Part shown: one piece after another, positions 12,996 to 24,743 of the stretch
Position numbering within the stretch: position 1 is the stretch's first letter
Layout of the letters: every line of letters starts with the position of its first letter
Assembly: GCA_033182465.1 (NCBI GenBank)
Contig: CP137326.1
Coordinates: forward strand, 310,001 to 374,000
Source of the DNA: Sanghuangporus weigelae
Taxonomy: Eukaryota > Basidiomycota > Agaricomycetes > Hymenochaetales > Hymenochaetaceae
Length of the DNA stretch: 64,000 bases
Reading direction: 5' to 3'
Notes under the pieces: model-generated
What the model was told of the DNA's origin: nothing
Databases searched by the model: none
The model's input: only the letters and a program-made list of their open reading frames with translations
Translations under genes and position numbers: made by a program

Positions 12996-13678
12996 TGATG
13001 GCTCCGATGGATAGATATAGTGGTGCCGGACTTGCATATCTCGGCCGTACTTTTCACAACCAGACTTTGTTGCTTTCCATGGCCTCTTAGTCCTTCCTCC
13101 ACCTCCGATCAATATGCATTCTTCCTGGCACATGCATACGCCCCTAGGTATTTCCTACATGGCTTCCGGTGAAGGTCATCAACTTATGACTTTGAATAGG
13201 CAGCCTATCAGCCTTTAGAGGACTTGATATAGTCCATGGTATTTAGCCCGATTACCTACTATCGATGCCGTACAGCGGAGACAGGATTTATGCCTATATC
13301 CCTTCCCACTCTTGAATTACTCACGTACCGAACCAACGGAAATGCATTGAGTTTGTATGATAGATGTATTAAGAGGAGAGAAAGCCTAGGAAGCCTACGT
13401 GGATTATAACGACACTTAAACGAGTATAAGAGAATAACCTAAGTAAGAATGCTAGAGAAACACTGGGAGCGGAAATGAACGATGCAACAACAATAAGTAA
13501 GTTAGCGAATAAATGAAAAGTTGGGTGAAGTTAGATGTCTTCGGTTGCAAAAGAGAGAAATCGATGGGCACAGTTATCCTCAAAGAGAAATGAAAATGGG
13601 ATTTTACAAAAGAGATTAAATCGAAGGGAAAACGAAATATTTTTGCCACGCGTCGGTTTGCTTCCGTCCACCTCCACC
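12996..13678. other. intergenic between convergent genes
   Basis: Only 3' flanks of the gene ending at 12995 and of the reverse-strand regulator ending at 13679. AT-rich around 13440-13640. No gene or repeat supported. Confidence 0.4.
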
Positions 13679-16404
13679 TCACCGCTGAGGGCCACCCGAA
13701 TCCGGCGGCCCTCCCTCGTCTATTTCCCCCTCCTCTAGCTCTCGCGCTCTCCTTGTCACAGTGCGAGCGCGCTTGGATGTGCGACGTCTCCTGGACTGTC
13801 TTTCAAGCTCGCCATCGCTAGAACTGGATCCACTGGAGGACATGCTCGCGGTGCGTGATGTATCAGGAAGAGAGACCTCCGACATCATGATGCTGCTTCC
13901 ACCACTTTCGGAGATGTTGACTCCTACGCCAGCGTATGAATCAACGATATCTCTCGTGTGCATTCCAGGCGACTGTCCGGGTAGAAACACATTGCCTCCA
14001 GCAAAGGGTGGGCTTTGGCCATACGGCGGCGGGAATTGCTCTGGAGAGTAAAGCGGCAGAGACAGCGATCCGGATGGGAAGGGTGAGATATTTGGACCAC
14101 CAGGAAGAGCTGGCGTTGAACCTTCTATGACTGGAGACGATTGCATCTGCTGCAATGGAGATGGTAGATACAGTCCACCCGATGGACCACCTTGGCCGAT
14201 CGCGGAAGTAAATTGTTGCGTTGCTGCGCCTTCTGCCTGCAGACCACTGCCTGAAGCTTCGGATTGCCAGCTACCTGTTTCGGTCTCTTGAGTTGAAACG
14301 TCAGTCGATCCAGTGGCCTTATCTTTACCCTTCCTCTTCGCTTGTCTCTCGGCTTCGATTCTCTTGTTCAACTTCTTTGGACGAGCGTCGATGGCCTTTT
14401 TCTTCTTGCCTGGCCCACGACGGCGGACTTCCTCAATATACTTGCATTCATTACCTTTTCTCGCGCAGTTTCTGCACGTCGGACGTAGTCCATCGCATTT
14501 CATCTTTCGCTCTGAATGAGTAAATAAAGAGTCAAAGTAAGTCAGTTCATATATACGAAAAGTGATGCACAGAAAGTTTAAACATACGTCGGCAGAAATT
14601 ACACGCCACCTCGATTTTTGTCCTCGGTGCACGCGTTCCCCCTGCGGAGCCCGTTCTTGAAGGACCAGACGAGGCGAAATTGAACTGCAGCTTGCCATCC
14701 TCGTCTGATGTTTCTTGCAACTCGTCTTCTTCTTTATCCGCCGAACCCTCCTGGGTATCCCCAGGCCCTGCTTCCTTGGACTTTCCTTTGTCCTTCCTTG
14801 CAATGCTACGTGCCGCTGTCGACTGTTCGGATGAGGCTCTAGCGAAAGGCTCTTCTGCATGCATAACGCCTGACATGCTCAGCAAGTCAGGATGTATGGG
14901 TGTTTCAGCAGTGAGTCGAGGAGCAGGTGCAATCATGGTCGGTGAGGAAGAAGACTGTCCTCTCATAGGAGCTGTCTTAGCCGTCCGTTGTTGTCTTCCC
15001 CATAAGACGGGAGGCTCAGTAGGAATCTGTGGTTCTTCACTTGAAGATTCAGTAATCGGAGAAGTGGCTGTTCTCTTCCCCGGATTGCGCCCACGACTAC
15101 GGCTGGCTCCGCCTCTCTCTGAAGCAGATACTCCTGAGCCAGAAGGATTGGCATCCATCACTACCAAAGCGCTAGCAGATGTCCTGCCGACACGCTCTAC
15201 GCTGGCGGAATGCGAACGCTTGGCCTTCGGAGGCGGGTCACTTGACATAGGGAACGGTTGAGAGAGCTGATGTATATGGCGAGGAAAATATGGCCCTTCG
15301 TGCGCAGGAACATATTCTGGATGCAAACTACCAAAATCGCCTGATTCCTTCCTTTCTCGGATTGAAGAATGTACAGGTGTAGACCTTGGAGACACAATCA
15401 TATCCTCTCCCTGCCCAGCCATTGACGCGCTAGCAGGGTACGCCATTGGAGGACCGCCGTATGTTTGCGGAGGACCTCGAAATGCAGGCGGTGTCGCTGC
15501 CAAATGCCGTCGAAATGGCGGTGGCGTACCAGAAATTGGCTCATGAGGCCGCGCGCGAGGGGGCACAAGAAATGTATCTGTTGCTGGTGCACGGGAATGA
15601 TGCGAATAAGTTCGTTCCTCGCTTGTTGCAGGGAACGTAAAGCTCCTCTGAGGAAGAGGTGCAGCTGTTGCAGAATTGGCTTCATAACGACCTTCATACT
15701 CGGGTAGCGGCAACTCTCTCGCATACCGAGCTTCATCTGCGCCTGCATAACGCGGATGAGGAACTGTCGCAACAAAACAAAAGGAAGCCCAAAGAATTAA
15801 TACAAATCGAATACGAAAAACTGCTGGGATTCCGACGCACCGTTTGAAATATCTGCAGAATACCGTGGGAGGGACGTGTAGGGCAAGTCTTGTCGAGACG
15901 CAGGTTCGTCGCGTCCAAGCGCTCGACCTGAGGTGTAACTGGGTGAACCGGATTGTCGCGCGCCTCGAGAAACTGGTATGTATGTAAACGAATCAGTTCA
16001 TTTGATTTTGATTGAATTTAATAACGGAGTCCGTTTATGAAAACTAACAATATGAAGGAAGACTCACGATTTAATGACCGTATTTCAGGGACAAAAGCAG
16101 TTGCTTCGCGTAGAGAAGGGAGAGGCCCTCTATTTCGATCGCTTCCTCCTCTCAAACCGGGCAGACGAGCAGATATGGAAGGAAGTTGCTGCTGCTGAGT
16201 GGACGTGTTCTGAGAAGATGGGTGAGATGGTCGAGATGGTCGAGGATCGCCGGGGAGCTGTTCCCATTCTCTTGGAGGTAGGATGATTTTGTTGTGCAGC
16301 TCTTCTGGCAATTCGGTAACGCGAGGACGGCGTGAGGGTGGTGGTGGCTCAGTTGGGTTGTCTCGGAACGTGTCCTGGGAAGATCCTGGCACCCGCCTGC
16401 TCAT
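13679..16404 (-). CDS. Zn(2)-Cys(6) fungal transcription factor with a mid-protein zinc cluster
   Basis: The zinc cluster reads ACNFCRRRKMKCDG then RPTCRNCARKGNECKY, i.e. C-x2-C-x6-C-x6-C-x2-C-x6-C, followed by a basic linker (RRRGPGKKKKAIDARPKKLNKR). An intron (about 14515-14590) cuts the cluster right after the second cysteine. Four exons join in frame. The first starts MSRRVPGSSQDTFRDN, the second is LSRGARQSG..., and the third is long and proline/serine-rich. The cluster sits near residue 530 of about 800, whereas most members have it near the N-terminus. The C-terminal 240 residues are rich in P, S and G and end in a basic block (RRRRTSKRARTVTRRAR) and an acidic EEGEIDEGG. No fungal-specific middle homology domain was seen. 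An upstream in-frame ATG at 16491 would add 29 hydrophobic residues and seems less likely. Nuclear regulator by family; targets unknown. Confidence 0.82.
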
Positions 16405-18889
16405 TGCCGCGACAACGACGGCAAGGCGGGTAGGCTCAGAAGGGTGAGGGAGTAACGGGAGAAAAAACACGGAAGCTACGAGAGAGCCCACTCAGCTCTA
16501 TAATGGATGCAAATTAAAGAGATCCGGGAATGGAGAATGGACCGAAAAAAACTGGGCGTGGCGGTGGACTGGCAGGCGACCTAGGTCACTAGCAAGTGAC
16601 CAGTGGTGCGCAAAGTGAGCAGATGAGCCGGCCAGGGCGATCCACAAGAAAAAAAGGAGGGAAAAAAGGGAGATCGAGGTGGCGAGGACCGGACAAACGG
16701 ACAGATTTACTCCTGTCACAGAGCGAGACGTTCGGGTGCACAGATTGTTGTTGTTCAACCCATTCATAAGGTTTGCTTCCGTCGAACTGGCATTGGCTGG
16801 ATGGGTTAGGACGAGCCCTCCTCGTGTCAGCCGCGTTACAATCAAATCGATTAGGGTACCAACTACGGATTTTCTTGAAGGCGTATCATCTAGCAGATGG
16901 CGTGCGGTAGCACTCCATGGAGGCATCGGTTATCTGGTATCGGAGTCTGCATGGGACGGGAGTCCCAAAATCACTGATAGTGTTCAGCGTGTCTTTCGCC
17001 GCCACCAGGTCGTCGGGTCAAAACTGCCTTGTGAAGTATCGCTCCTTCCATAATTGTGACTTCATCCTGAAAAGCCAAAATCCTACGCAATGCGCCCGAG
17101 ATCAGCACACAAAAAGGCTTGTCGATCCTCCGATATTTTGAATGCATCTGATTCATAAATAGACAAAAAAGAGGCGCCCGAGAACGGCGTGTTCGTGCCA
17201 AGCGCCCATATACTTGTGTATTTCATGAATTATGAACTTGCTCAAATTGGATTTAACTGGTATTATGAAAGAAAAATACCAAAATACCCTAAAATCCTCG
17301 TTTCTTCAGCACAGCTCCAAGGGACATTTGTTTCTTCGGGTGTGTACGGCGAAGGATTTTTGGACAGATAAATACTGAAAGTCCAGTGACCGATCTGAGA
17401 CATTTCCTTTTTGCTCCACATCGGCCGACGTCGCCTCCTCAATGCAGCGCATGCCTCGTGTAACGGTGTCGACTGCTACCCCTGGCTGTAGTCAGGAGGC
17501 GCTCCGAAGAATGTGCGGTCTTCGCACGCACGACAAGCGGTTCAAGGGTCGAGGCTCTGTAGATCCACCTTCAACTGAAAAATTATATGCTAGGATAAGA
17601 TCGTGAAGTGAGACACAATTCTTTCATCCTTCCAATTTTTGTCTCGAAGATCGAGAAAACAGGGTCATAAACAAGGAAGAATGCTAAGCTCGGAGGGACA
17701 CGTAATTGGTATGTGATGGGCAGGCGGGTAGTTGTCCGTCTGTCTCCTTTCCTCCCCTCGGAAGGATCCAAATGTCTAATGGTATGGTATGCAAGTCTCC
17801 ATCAATGTCTGCTAGAGTACATTACACTCCGTGTCCAAAGTGATAAGGACATGATTTTCATCCGACTGTTGGAGTCTGTCATCTCAGATACTTCCTTCGG
17901 TCTCCTTTCCTCCTTAGACAGCGGCGGAATGAAAGTGGAGTACCCGAGGCTAACATCTTCAACATTTTTCAGTACCGTGAACAGGGAAAATCACAAATAA
18001 TGGCCATTAGATAAATTAACGGTAGGAACGCCACGCCAAGATGCGGATTGACGTGTTCCCCACAAGACAAGATCTGTCTTTTCTCCATGAGTCATAATTG
18101 TGGAGAAGTATGGAGAAAACAAAGGATTTGCTAGCGCTAATGGTAGCGCGAATTAGGTGGATATTATCGAAGTGAGTATTCCAAAAAGGAAGGCACTCGT
18201 ATCGAGGCGCAATATGCGACATAGTGCAATGTAGATTGATGAAGAGGAAATGTGGCGCTTTATTGGAGTTTAAGTCTGCTTCGCTTCCTTGATTGCTGTG
18301 GAAACGTAGACCAATGACTACATAGTCGGTGGATTCCATGTCTCTGTGTTTGGTGGAAGTTGCTGGGATTGAAAGATTCACTCTTACGTTGCATTCGCAG
18401 GATTCGGCTTGGGTCGTCCAGTTATTTAGACAGAACAATTACTTTTTCAATTTACAGTAAGATTAATGCATTATGCCCTCAGCTGCTTTATTGCTCAAGT
18501 AGCTTCTAACGAGCTCAAGAAGTTTAATTCCTCAGCTCACAATAAATTCGCATATGCTCCTGTCCGAGTCAGAGCGACTGAAAAGCGTAAGTAGAAGATA
18601 TCATAGTGACATCAGAAAGACAAGGTCTTCTAAACATGCATTCAGGCATAATAGGAAACCTACACGAATGTCCAGAAATAGAATATCAAAGGTCCACTAG
18701 AAAGATGAAGATAGAACTTACTGTAATGACTGTAAGAGAGAGAAGCATAAGTAAGGTCCTGATGGCTCCGAAGTGGCGTAGAGATATGAAGCCTTTGGCC
18801 TTTAACCTGTGCTCTCTGGTTCAATTGCAATCGATGAGATGTTTTGTGTCGTATGAGGTTCAAATAAACACGTACTCAGCCGGTACGAG
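16405..18889. other. gene-poor stretch
   Basis: No gene that I can support. A reverse-strand 140-codon frame at 18016-18438 (starting MFCLNNWTTQAESCECN) and forward frames at 16679-17053 and 18606-18893 have no recognisable motif or splice partners. The stretch separates the zinc-cluster regulator from the rearranged RIO1 locus. Confidence 0.35.
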
Positions 18890-19135
18890 ATGACATACAC
18901 TAAGTACCGTGAAGAAGGTCACTTCGACGATGCTCCTGATGGTGGTCAAAAACAATATAACTCAGCGGAAAGACCAAGCGAACGCTGTCGACTTGGGGGA
19001 GAGGGCGATGACCTGAGGAAGGAGGATTTCGATGACAACCATGCCAAAGATGAAGAAGAAGATTGGGATGTGACCGTTCGTGATAAATTACCGACCTGCT
19101 TGAATGAAGTCTACTGGAAATTGCGCTCCGAATGA
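18890..19135 (+). pseudogene. decayed duplicate of the RIO1 first exon
   Basis: The 81-residue frame starts MTYTKYREEGHFDDAPDGG and ends its similarity at KDEEEDWDVT. It aligns with the first exon of RIO1 at 21471, which starts [18 protein letters not shown] and ends VEDEDWDVT. Shared blocks include AERPS versus VERPS and DDLRKEDFDDNHAKDEEEDWDVT versus [21 protein letters not shown]. Compared with RIO1 the copy lacks roughly 27 codons in the middle. Its reading continues past the exon border into unrelated sequence and stops at 19133-19135. No kinase-domain exons follow. It is therefore a partial, probably non-functional duplicate, separated from the intact gene by the reverse-strand oxygenase. 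Confidence 0.75.
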
Positions 19136-19541
19136 AGTGCAAAATAGAGTGAGTATCGAGTGTGTGAGTATTGGTCTGACTCTCTACGGCACTTCTCCTC
19201 ATTACAATGTAATAACCTACATAGACGGAATAATATTACGTTATGGCTCTTCTTCATTTCTATCTTCTACTTTATTATTAAATAGATTTGAATTTCTTTC
19301 TTGATTCCGGATCACAGGGAGATACTAGGGATTGAGTTTTGCCAAAGATATTCATCTCATGCGAGAGGTATGTTCAAACGATCTAACACTTAAACTTGAG
19401 AAAGAGCATCTTCCCGCTTGATTTGGACTGGAGGAGTAATGTCCTGTGAACATCTCTTTGCAAATTTAATGTAAGATACGTAACAATATATATATGTATA
19501 TGTACATGTCATTCATTCCAGAACAGAACACGTTCAATCAT
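19136..19541. other. intergenic, AT-rich
   Basis: Flank of the RIO1 exon copy and 3' flank of the reverse-strand oxygenase, with a short TATATATATG run near 19490. No gene seen. Confidence 0.4.
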
Positions 19542-21103
19542 TTAATCGTCTCTTGATCTCTTTACAGGCAATGTCTCTGTCGAAGGGTCGGAAATAGTGG
19601 TCCGATGCTCTGCCGGTCCGAGAGACACTATAAGACAAAAGCGTCCATAAGCGTGAGACATAAAGTATTCGTTGCCGTACGCCATCCACGACGCTCGTGC
19701 CTCGTTGAAGCTCGTCTTCTCTGTAATCCAGGTCACTTGGAAATCCACTACCTCGTTGTCTTCCTCGCCAGACGATTGTCTTCCTATTGGTTTATACGGA
19801 GTATATCCTATCACCTTTGCGCCATCTTCACCTTTGAGATAATCGGCGAAGGTTTCATCTTCTTCCATGGTGTAGTCCCCATCAAGCTCGACGACCCTTG
19901 GGACAATGAATTCGTATGTTCCACGCCCATTTTCGTCGGTGTAGAAAACGTAGAGTTTCGCATCAAGGCCGAGTTCTTTGCACGCCTTCATCAGCGCTGC
20001 GTCGCTTCCTTTAAGGTATTGAGCAATCAAGTCAAGCGTGCTAGTTCCCCAGGGCTTCAGCTCGATTGGATATGCATGATTAAGGCCAAAACCCAGATGT
20101 GTGCCATTTGGATAGAATTTCTCGTCTTCAATTAAGGCTTGCAGCGAGTTCTTGACGGCACATTCGTTCATAGGAAGCGCTTTCGGAGGATCCAGGATCT
20201 TGAAAAGCCCCTCGAAGTCGTGATATAAATTATACGTTATCGTTACGCGATATCCGGACCTGACAGTCGCAACTTCATGTTCTACATCGCTAAAGAAAGC
20301 AATATAGCCGATGTTCTTCGTGTGTCCAATCTCATTCGCTGAGTCGAAGGTCCACTCTTTGTGATTGTGTCGAAGAATTAATGCTCCACCTTCATGAGGT
20401 GTTGGGAACACAATAACGAGAGAAGCAAACATCGTAGTGCCTCTCGGAGTATCCTTGTGTGCCTTGAAAAAGGAGTCTTTGCCTGGAACATCGCGGACTC
20501 GTGAGGCGAATTATATTGATTGGCGATGGATATTATTCTTCGCACCATAGACATTCAGCTTGTACAGCTCAGCCTTGATCGGTCTACGGCTTGCACTGCC
20601 TTCAAGAAGGTTATAACGAACAATGTTCATCAGGCCAGAGCGTTCAAGATCAATCTTCGTAGAAAAATACGACGTGTCGAGCTTGCCGGTCTTGCGATAC
20701 GATTCGTCAAGGACGTCTTCTTGATTTAGACCAAAAGTTGCTTTATCACATGTCTCAGAGAGATGCTGAAGTCTCTCCTCGCTAACATCGCTGAAATCGA
20801 TGCGACCGGTGCTGAGAAGAGGATTAACACTCAAGAGCTAGAGACAGACGAGAATGATTCGCCTACCTTTTGGGGTCCATTTTTCCGTAGAAAATAATGA
20901 GGTCTTCGGGCTGTAAAGACAGAGTTCCAGCGCAGTAGGGAGGCCTGGAGCTCAATATCGCAGTCTTGAGCGACTCTGTCTTTTCTGCGAAGGGGCCTTT
21001 TCGAAGGGCATTAAGCGACTACATCTCGTCAGAACAAATTAAGAATCTATTCACCAGTCTCATCCACGCTGAGTTTCCTCTCGTCTTCCTGCGTCCCGGC
21101 CAT
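19542..21103 (-). CDS. 2-oxoglutarate/Fe(II) oxygenase domain protein
   Basis: Exons in order: an N-terminal piece reaching PPYCAGTLSLQPEDLIIFYGKMDPK, then SVNPLLSTGRIDFSDVSEE through AELYKLNVYG, then KDSFFKAHKDTPRGTTM and the long last exon. The metal site is visible: H and D in FFKAHKDTP, and the distal His in DVEHEVATVRSGYRVTITY, which also supplies the arginine that binds 2-oxoglutarate. The phrase IVFPTPHEGGALILRH is typical of a large basidiomycete family of unknown substrate. About 450 residues. The 5' end is uncertain. The likely first exon MAGTQEDERKLSVDET (ATG at 21103) has a strong-looking donor that does not keep frame with the next exon, so either a weaker donor is used or the true start is elsewhere. 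The gene lies between RIO1 and its decayed first-exon copy. Confidence 0.75.
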
Positions 21104-21470
21104 GGCGTAGAGCACCTTTGATGATGAAGGGTCGAGGGTTGCCTGAATGAGAGGACAGCTGAGGCAATCATTATATCTGGTGCCGATCAGATCAGTCACC
21201 ATAATACTTCAGATTTCCCTTTATCGAGTCATTCTGAACTGAACCTAGAAGAATGGGCCCGGGCCCAATAATGATAAAAGAAAGACATATTGAAAGAAGC
21301 AGCGCAGCTGATAGCCGTCGATCGATATAGAAGGTATGTATTTCTCACGAGGTCTAATTCATGGAATTTTTGGTGGGTGGGATAGGCCTTTATCCTATAC
21401 CTCGGGTGTTTTCTAGACCAACTTCAATCGCTGCGGTCCAAGGAGAAATATGCGACATAGTTAATACGAC
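21104..21470. other. divergent promoter between the oxygenase and RIO1
   Basis: About 370 bases between the presumed start of the reverse-strand oxygenase and the RIO1 start codon. It contains GGGCCCGGGCCC near 21256, a self-complementary GC-rich word. No gene seen. Confidence 0.4.
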
Positions 21471-23642
21471 ATGACAGCTTCCAAGTATCACGAAGAAGGT
21501 CAATTCGACGATGCTGCCGATGATGTGCAAATCCAAAATAATACTGTGGAAAGACCAAGCAAGAACTCCAATACCTCCAATATCGTTGGAAGGAGGGATG
21601 CAAGCTACATTGATGATGTCAACTTGCTTGAATGGTCAGATGCTGAAGACCTTGAGGAAGAGGGTGACAGCGATGATGATGAACTGAGGGAGGAGGACTT
21701 CGTTGACAATCGAGTCGAAGATGAAGATTGGGATGTGACTGAACGAGGTACTTATGACTGAAGTACCTCTAACATATTTGCTATGCTTATTTCATATGAG
21801 GACACCAGACTTCACGAAGCAATTCAACCGTTTGCGACAACATGTCGCGGTGCGGTCAGGGACCGCGGAGGGAACACAACAGGCGACTTCAAGAAGTGCC
21901 TCCAGTGTCGCTGTGCTTCCGGCCGTCAACCGTCCCCGAAGGACCGCTGCAGTACCCGCCCCCGTTTCACTTCATCATCAAGATAAACGGACGTCCGATC
22001 AACTTGCCGCACTATCTAGGTACGCCTCACGCCTGAAGCACATCGACGAACCATACAGGATGGGAATGGGTGCAAGCATTAATCGAAAAGGACCGAGTGC
22101 TCATGCGAATATGAAGGACAAGGCAGATCGTGCTACGAATGAGCAGGTGCTGGACCCGCGCACGCGCATAATTCTATACAAAATGATCGGTCGCGGATTA
22201 GTGCAAGAGATTAACGGGTGCGTAAGTACGGGAAAAGAGGTGTGTAATGCGTGTTTTCCATAGCTTGAATATTCTCAACTACATCATCTTAGGCCAATGT
22301 CTACCATGCAATTTCCCCAGAGGGTGGACGTCTAGCTCTGAAGATATACAAAACATCAATTCTCATCTTCAAGGATCGTGATCGATACGTTTCTGGAGAA
22401 CGGCGTTTTCAACGAGGCTATTCCCGGCATAATCCACGGAAAATGGTTCGGATGTGGGCAGAGAAAGAGATGAGAAACTTAAGGCGGTTAATGACTGCAG
22501 GGATTCCATGTCCAGCTCCGATTGAAGTGCGGGAGAATGTCCTTGTCATGGAGTTTCTTGGTGATGAGGAAGGCTGGTAAGTTATTCGTACCGACAATAA
22601 CCAACTTTTTCTTACCATTGCTTGCACTAGGGCTTCTCCTCGACTAAAAGATGCTGAAATACCTGAGTCAGAGTACCGCAGACTCTACGAGGATCTTGTT
22701 CTAACTGTTCGACGCCTCTTTCACGATTGTCGACTGGTGCATGCAGATCTGTCGGAATACAACATTCTTTATCATGCAAACTCTCTTTACATCATCGACG
22801 TCTCGCAGTCTGTTGAGCATGACCATCCACACGCGTTTGATTTTCTACGCAAGGATATCAATAACGTCGAAGTCTATTTTTCACGGCACGGTGTTCGTAC
22901 ACTTGGATTACGCAGGGCGTTTGAATTCGTTACTCAGGATCGAGTGGCGCTTTCATCCGAGCTCGAAATACCAACAGAAAACCCAGAAAATCGCGAGGCA
23001 GCGACTCAGAGGGAGAGAGAAGTCCTTTCGCGCTGGATCTCAGAAGCCGAGACGTCAAACACTGAGATGGTCGATGGCGAACAAGGTGACGACGCAGAAG
23101 CGCATGTCCACGAGGATGCAGTCTTCATGCATTCGTTCATTCCGAGACGGCTGAACGACGTTTTCGATCCGGAGAGGGATGTTGACATTGTGACCAGAGG
23201 AGAAGGCAACAAACTCATTTACGCTGATACTATCGGAATTGTTCAACCCTCAGCTTTAACTCAACCCGAATCCATAGGCGGAGAAGAGGAAGTGCGCAAG
23301 TCCGTGCGATTCATGGAGGACGGGGTCAAGAACATCTCATTAGACGACCAGCCTGCCACAGGAACCGTACCCAACGGCAAGGAAGTAGACGAAGACCCTA
23401 AGGCCGAGCGAGACGAAGACAGCAGCGAAACCGAGGATGAGGACGACTCGGACTCAGATTCCGATCAAGCTGATTCCGCTCAACGGTCCGGCGAGCGTAA
23501 ACCTCGCGGGCATCGCCACGAAGACCGAGACTCGAAAAAAGAGAGGAAGAAATCCGTGAAGGAGGAAGCTCGCGAACGACGGAAACACAAGATGAAGAAG
23601 GCCGAGAAGAAGAAGAAAATCAAAGCTACTCGACAGTCGTAA
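21471..23642 (+). CDS. RIO1: RIO1 atypical serine/threonine kinase
   Basis: Atypical kinase or ATPase needed for the last cytoplasmic steps of 40S ribosome maturation. Exon 1 is acidic ([15 protein letters not shown] to EDWDVTER). Next comes the linker [18 protein letters not shown] and the RIO domain: phosphate loop STGKEANVYHA split by an intron after [24 protein letters not shown], the long signature [36 protein letters not shown], the catalytic loop [12 protein letters not shown] and metal loop [14 protein letters not shown]. The C-terminal 200 residues are acidic and then strongly basic ([16 protein letters not shown] to KKIKATRQS), as in yeast Rio1, where this tail carries localisation signals. 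All catalytic residues are present. A decayed copy of its first exon lies at 18890. Confidence 0.95.
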
Positions 23643-24260
23643 TGCACGTATGCTCATTGGTTTGCACATTCCGATATCAGATCTGTTATAGAGGTTGCTT
23701 GCGTGCACTGTGTTTTGTATTACTGGTTGATTCTGTAGCGGTACGAATGCATCTCACTTTCTCGTAGCGATGAGGGACCAAATAGAAGTCTTTGAAAATA
23801 ATAAAATTGGCTTTTCGTTCCTCCTCCTATATTTCGGACTAGGCTCCTCGCAGAGAGCCTCCTGGTGCGAAGTTTCGAGAATCCATTGTGGACTCAATAC
23901 TATTAGAAACAGTTCTCTAAAAGCCGGAAAGAAATGATCACCATAAATCTTAGTCCGTATGGTTGCTATAATATCAAATGTGAAGTTTAAATATCGTACT
24001 GCACTTTACACGGTACGTGCCTGTCAAACAGACAGAGCTCAGTCGTTCGAAGCATATAAACTTGACAAAGCGATGGGAGATCCTGACTATTACGAGCTAC
24101 ATTTACAAGTACATAAAGAAATTACCCAGTATAAACACGTACAAATTAACTATGTTTAAAAAAGGAGGTTCCTGTTTAACCAGGCAGAGGGAAGTTGTGT
24201 TTAATAATGATGATTAGCAGGTACTATAAGCAGCAGCAGCAGAAGTCAGAGACCACCCGA
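23643..24260. other. intergenic
   Basis: 3' flank of RIO1 and of the short reverse gene ending at 24261. AT-rich. An AGC/CAG run of four to five units sits near 24230. No gene seen. Confidence 0.4.
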
Positions 24261-24743
24261 CTAGAAGTAAAGAGGGAGCAAGAACGTACACGATGAACCA
24301 ATGATATACCCGTACTCGGCCTGAAGAGAAACGAATACGGCCTCGTAGTCTCGCGCTTTTCGGAACTTGTCACTGTCGATTCCAGGTTTTCGACTCGACG
24401 GTACGAGTGATCGTAGATTTGGCGCCGAGCGCCGCCATCGTCGTAGGCTGGGAGTCTGTGAAACTATGGACTGCGTGCCCTTTCGAAGGACTGCGAAGAA
24501 TCGATTGCGTAGGGACGGTGGGGAGTCTGTTGTCGGTGATGAGAAGCATGACGATGAAGAAGGGGAGTATATTGCATCGATTGGGGAAGGTGGAGGAGCG
24601 CAGCTCGCTCCGTTAGGAATGCTAAACCCGTACGTATCTGCTAGGACACCGAAGGCTACAGCGTAGTCCTTTTGGCCACGTTGTTCGACTAGCAGGTTTG
24701 TAGTTGAGTCCGGTGTAGAACTGGAGATGTAGCGTGCAGGCAT
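24261..24743 (-). CDS. small serine-rich protein with two copies of a DYxxxF...YG motif
   Basis: A single 160-codon frame. Near residue 25 it reads KDYAVAFGVLADTYGFSIPNG, and near residue 130 RDYEAVFVSLQAEYGYIIGSS, so the same 18-residue motif (D-Y-x3-F-x-x-L-x-x-x-Y-G-[FY]) occurs at both ends. They are separated by a serine/proline-rich linker and a basic patch (RRWRRSAPNLRSL). I recall similar motifs in small agaricomycete proteins of unknown function, but cannot name a family. The frame may be one exon of a longer gene, since the second motif runs up to the stop. Moderate confidence that it is real because the internal repeat is in frame. Confidence 0.5.
   Translation of the reverse strand: MPARYISSSTPDSTTNLLVEQRGQKDYAVAFGVLADTYGFSIPNGASCAPPPSPIDAIYSPSSSSCFSSPTTDSPPSLRNRFFAVLRKGTQSIVSQTPSLRRWRRSAPNLRSLVPSSRKPGIDSDKFRKARDYEAVFVSLQAEYGYIIGSSCTFLLPLYF

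Noticed and set aside
18016-18438. Reverse 140-codon frame starting MFCLNNWTTQAESCECN
   Set aside because: Length is notable for the region, but there is no recognisable domain, no signal peptide and no splice partner; left unannotated.
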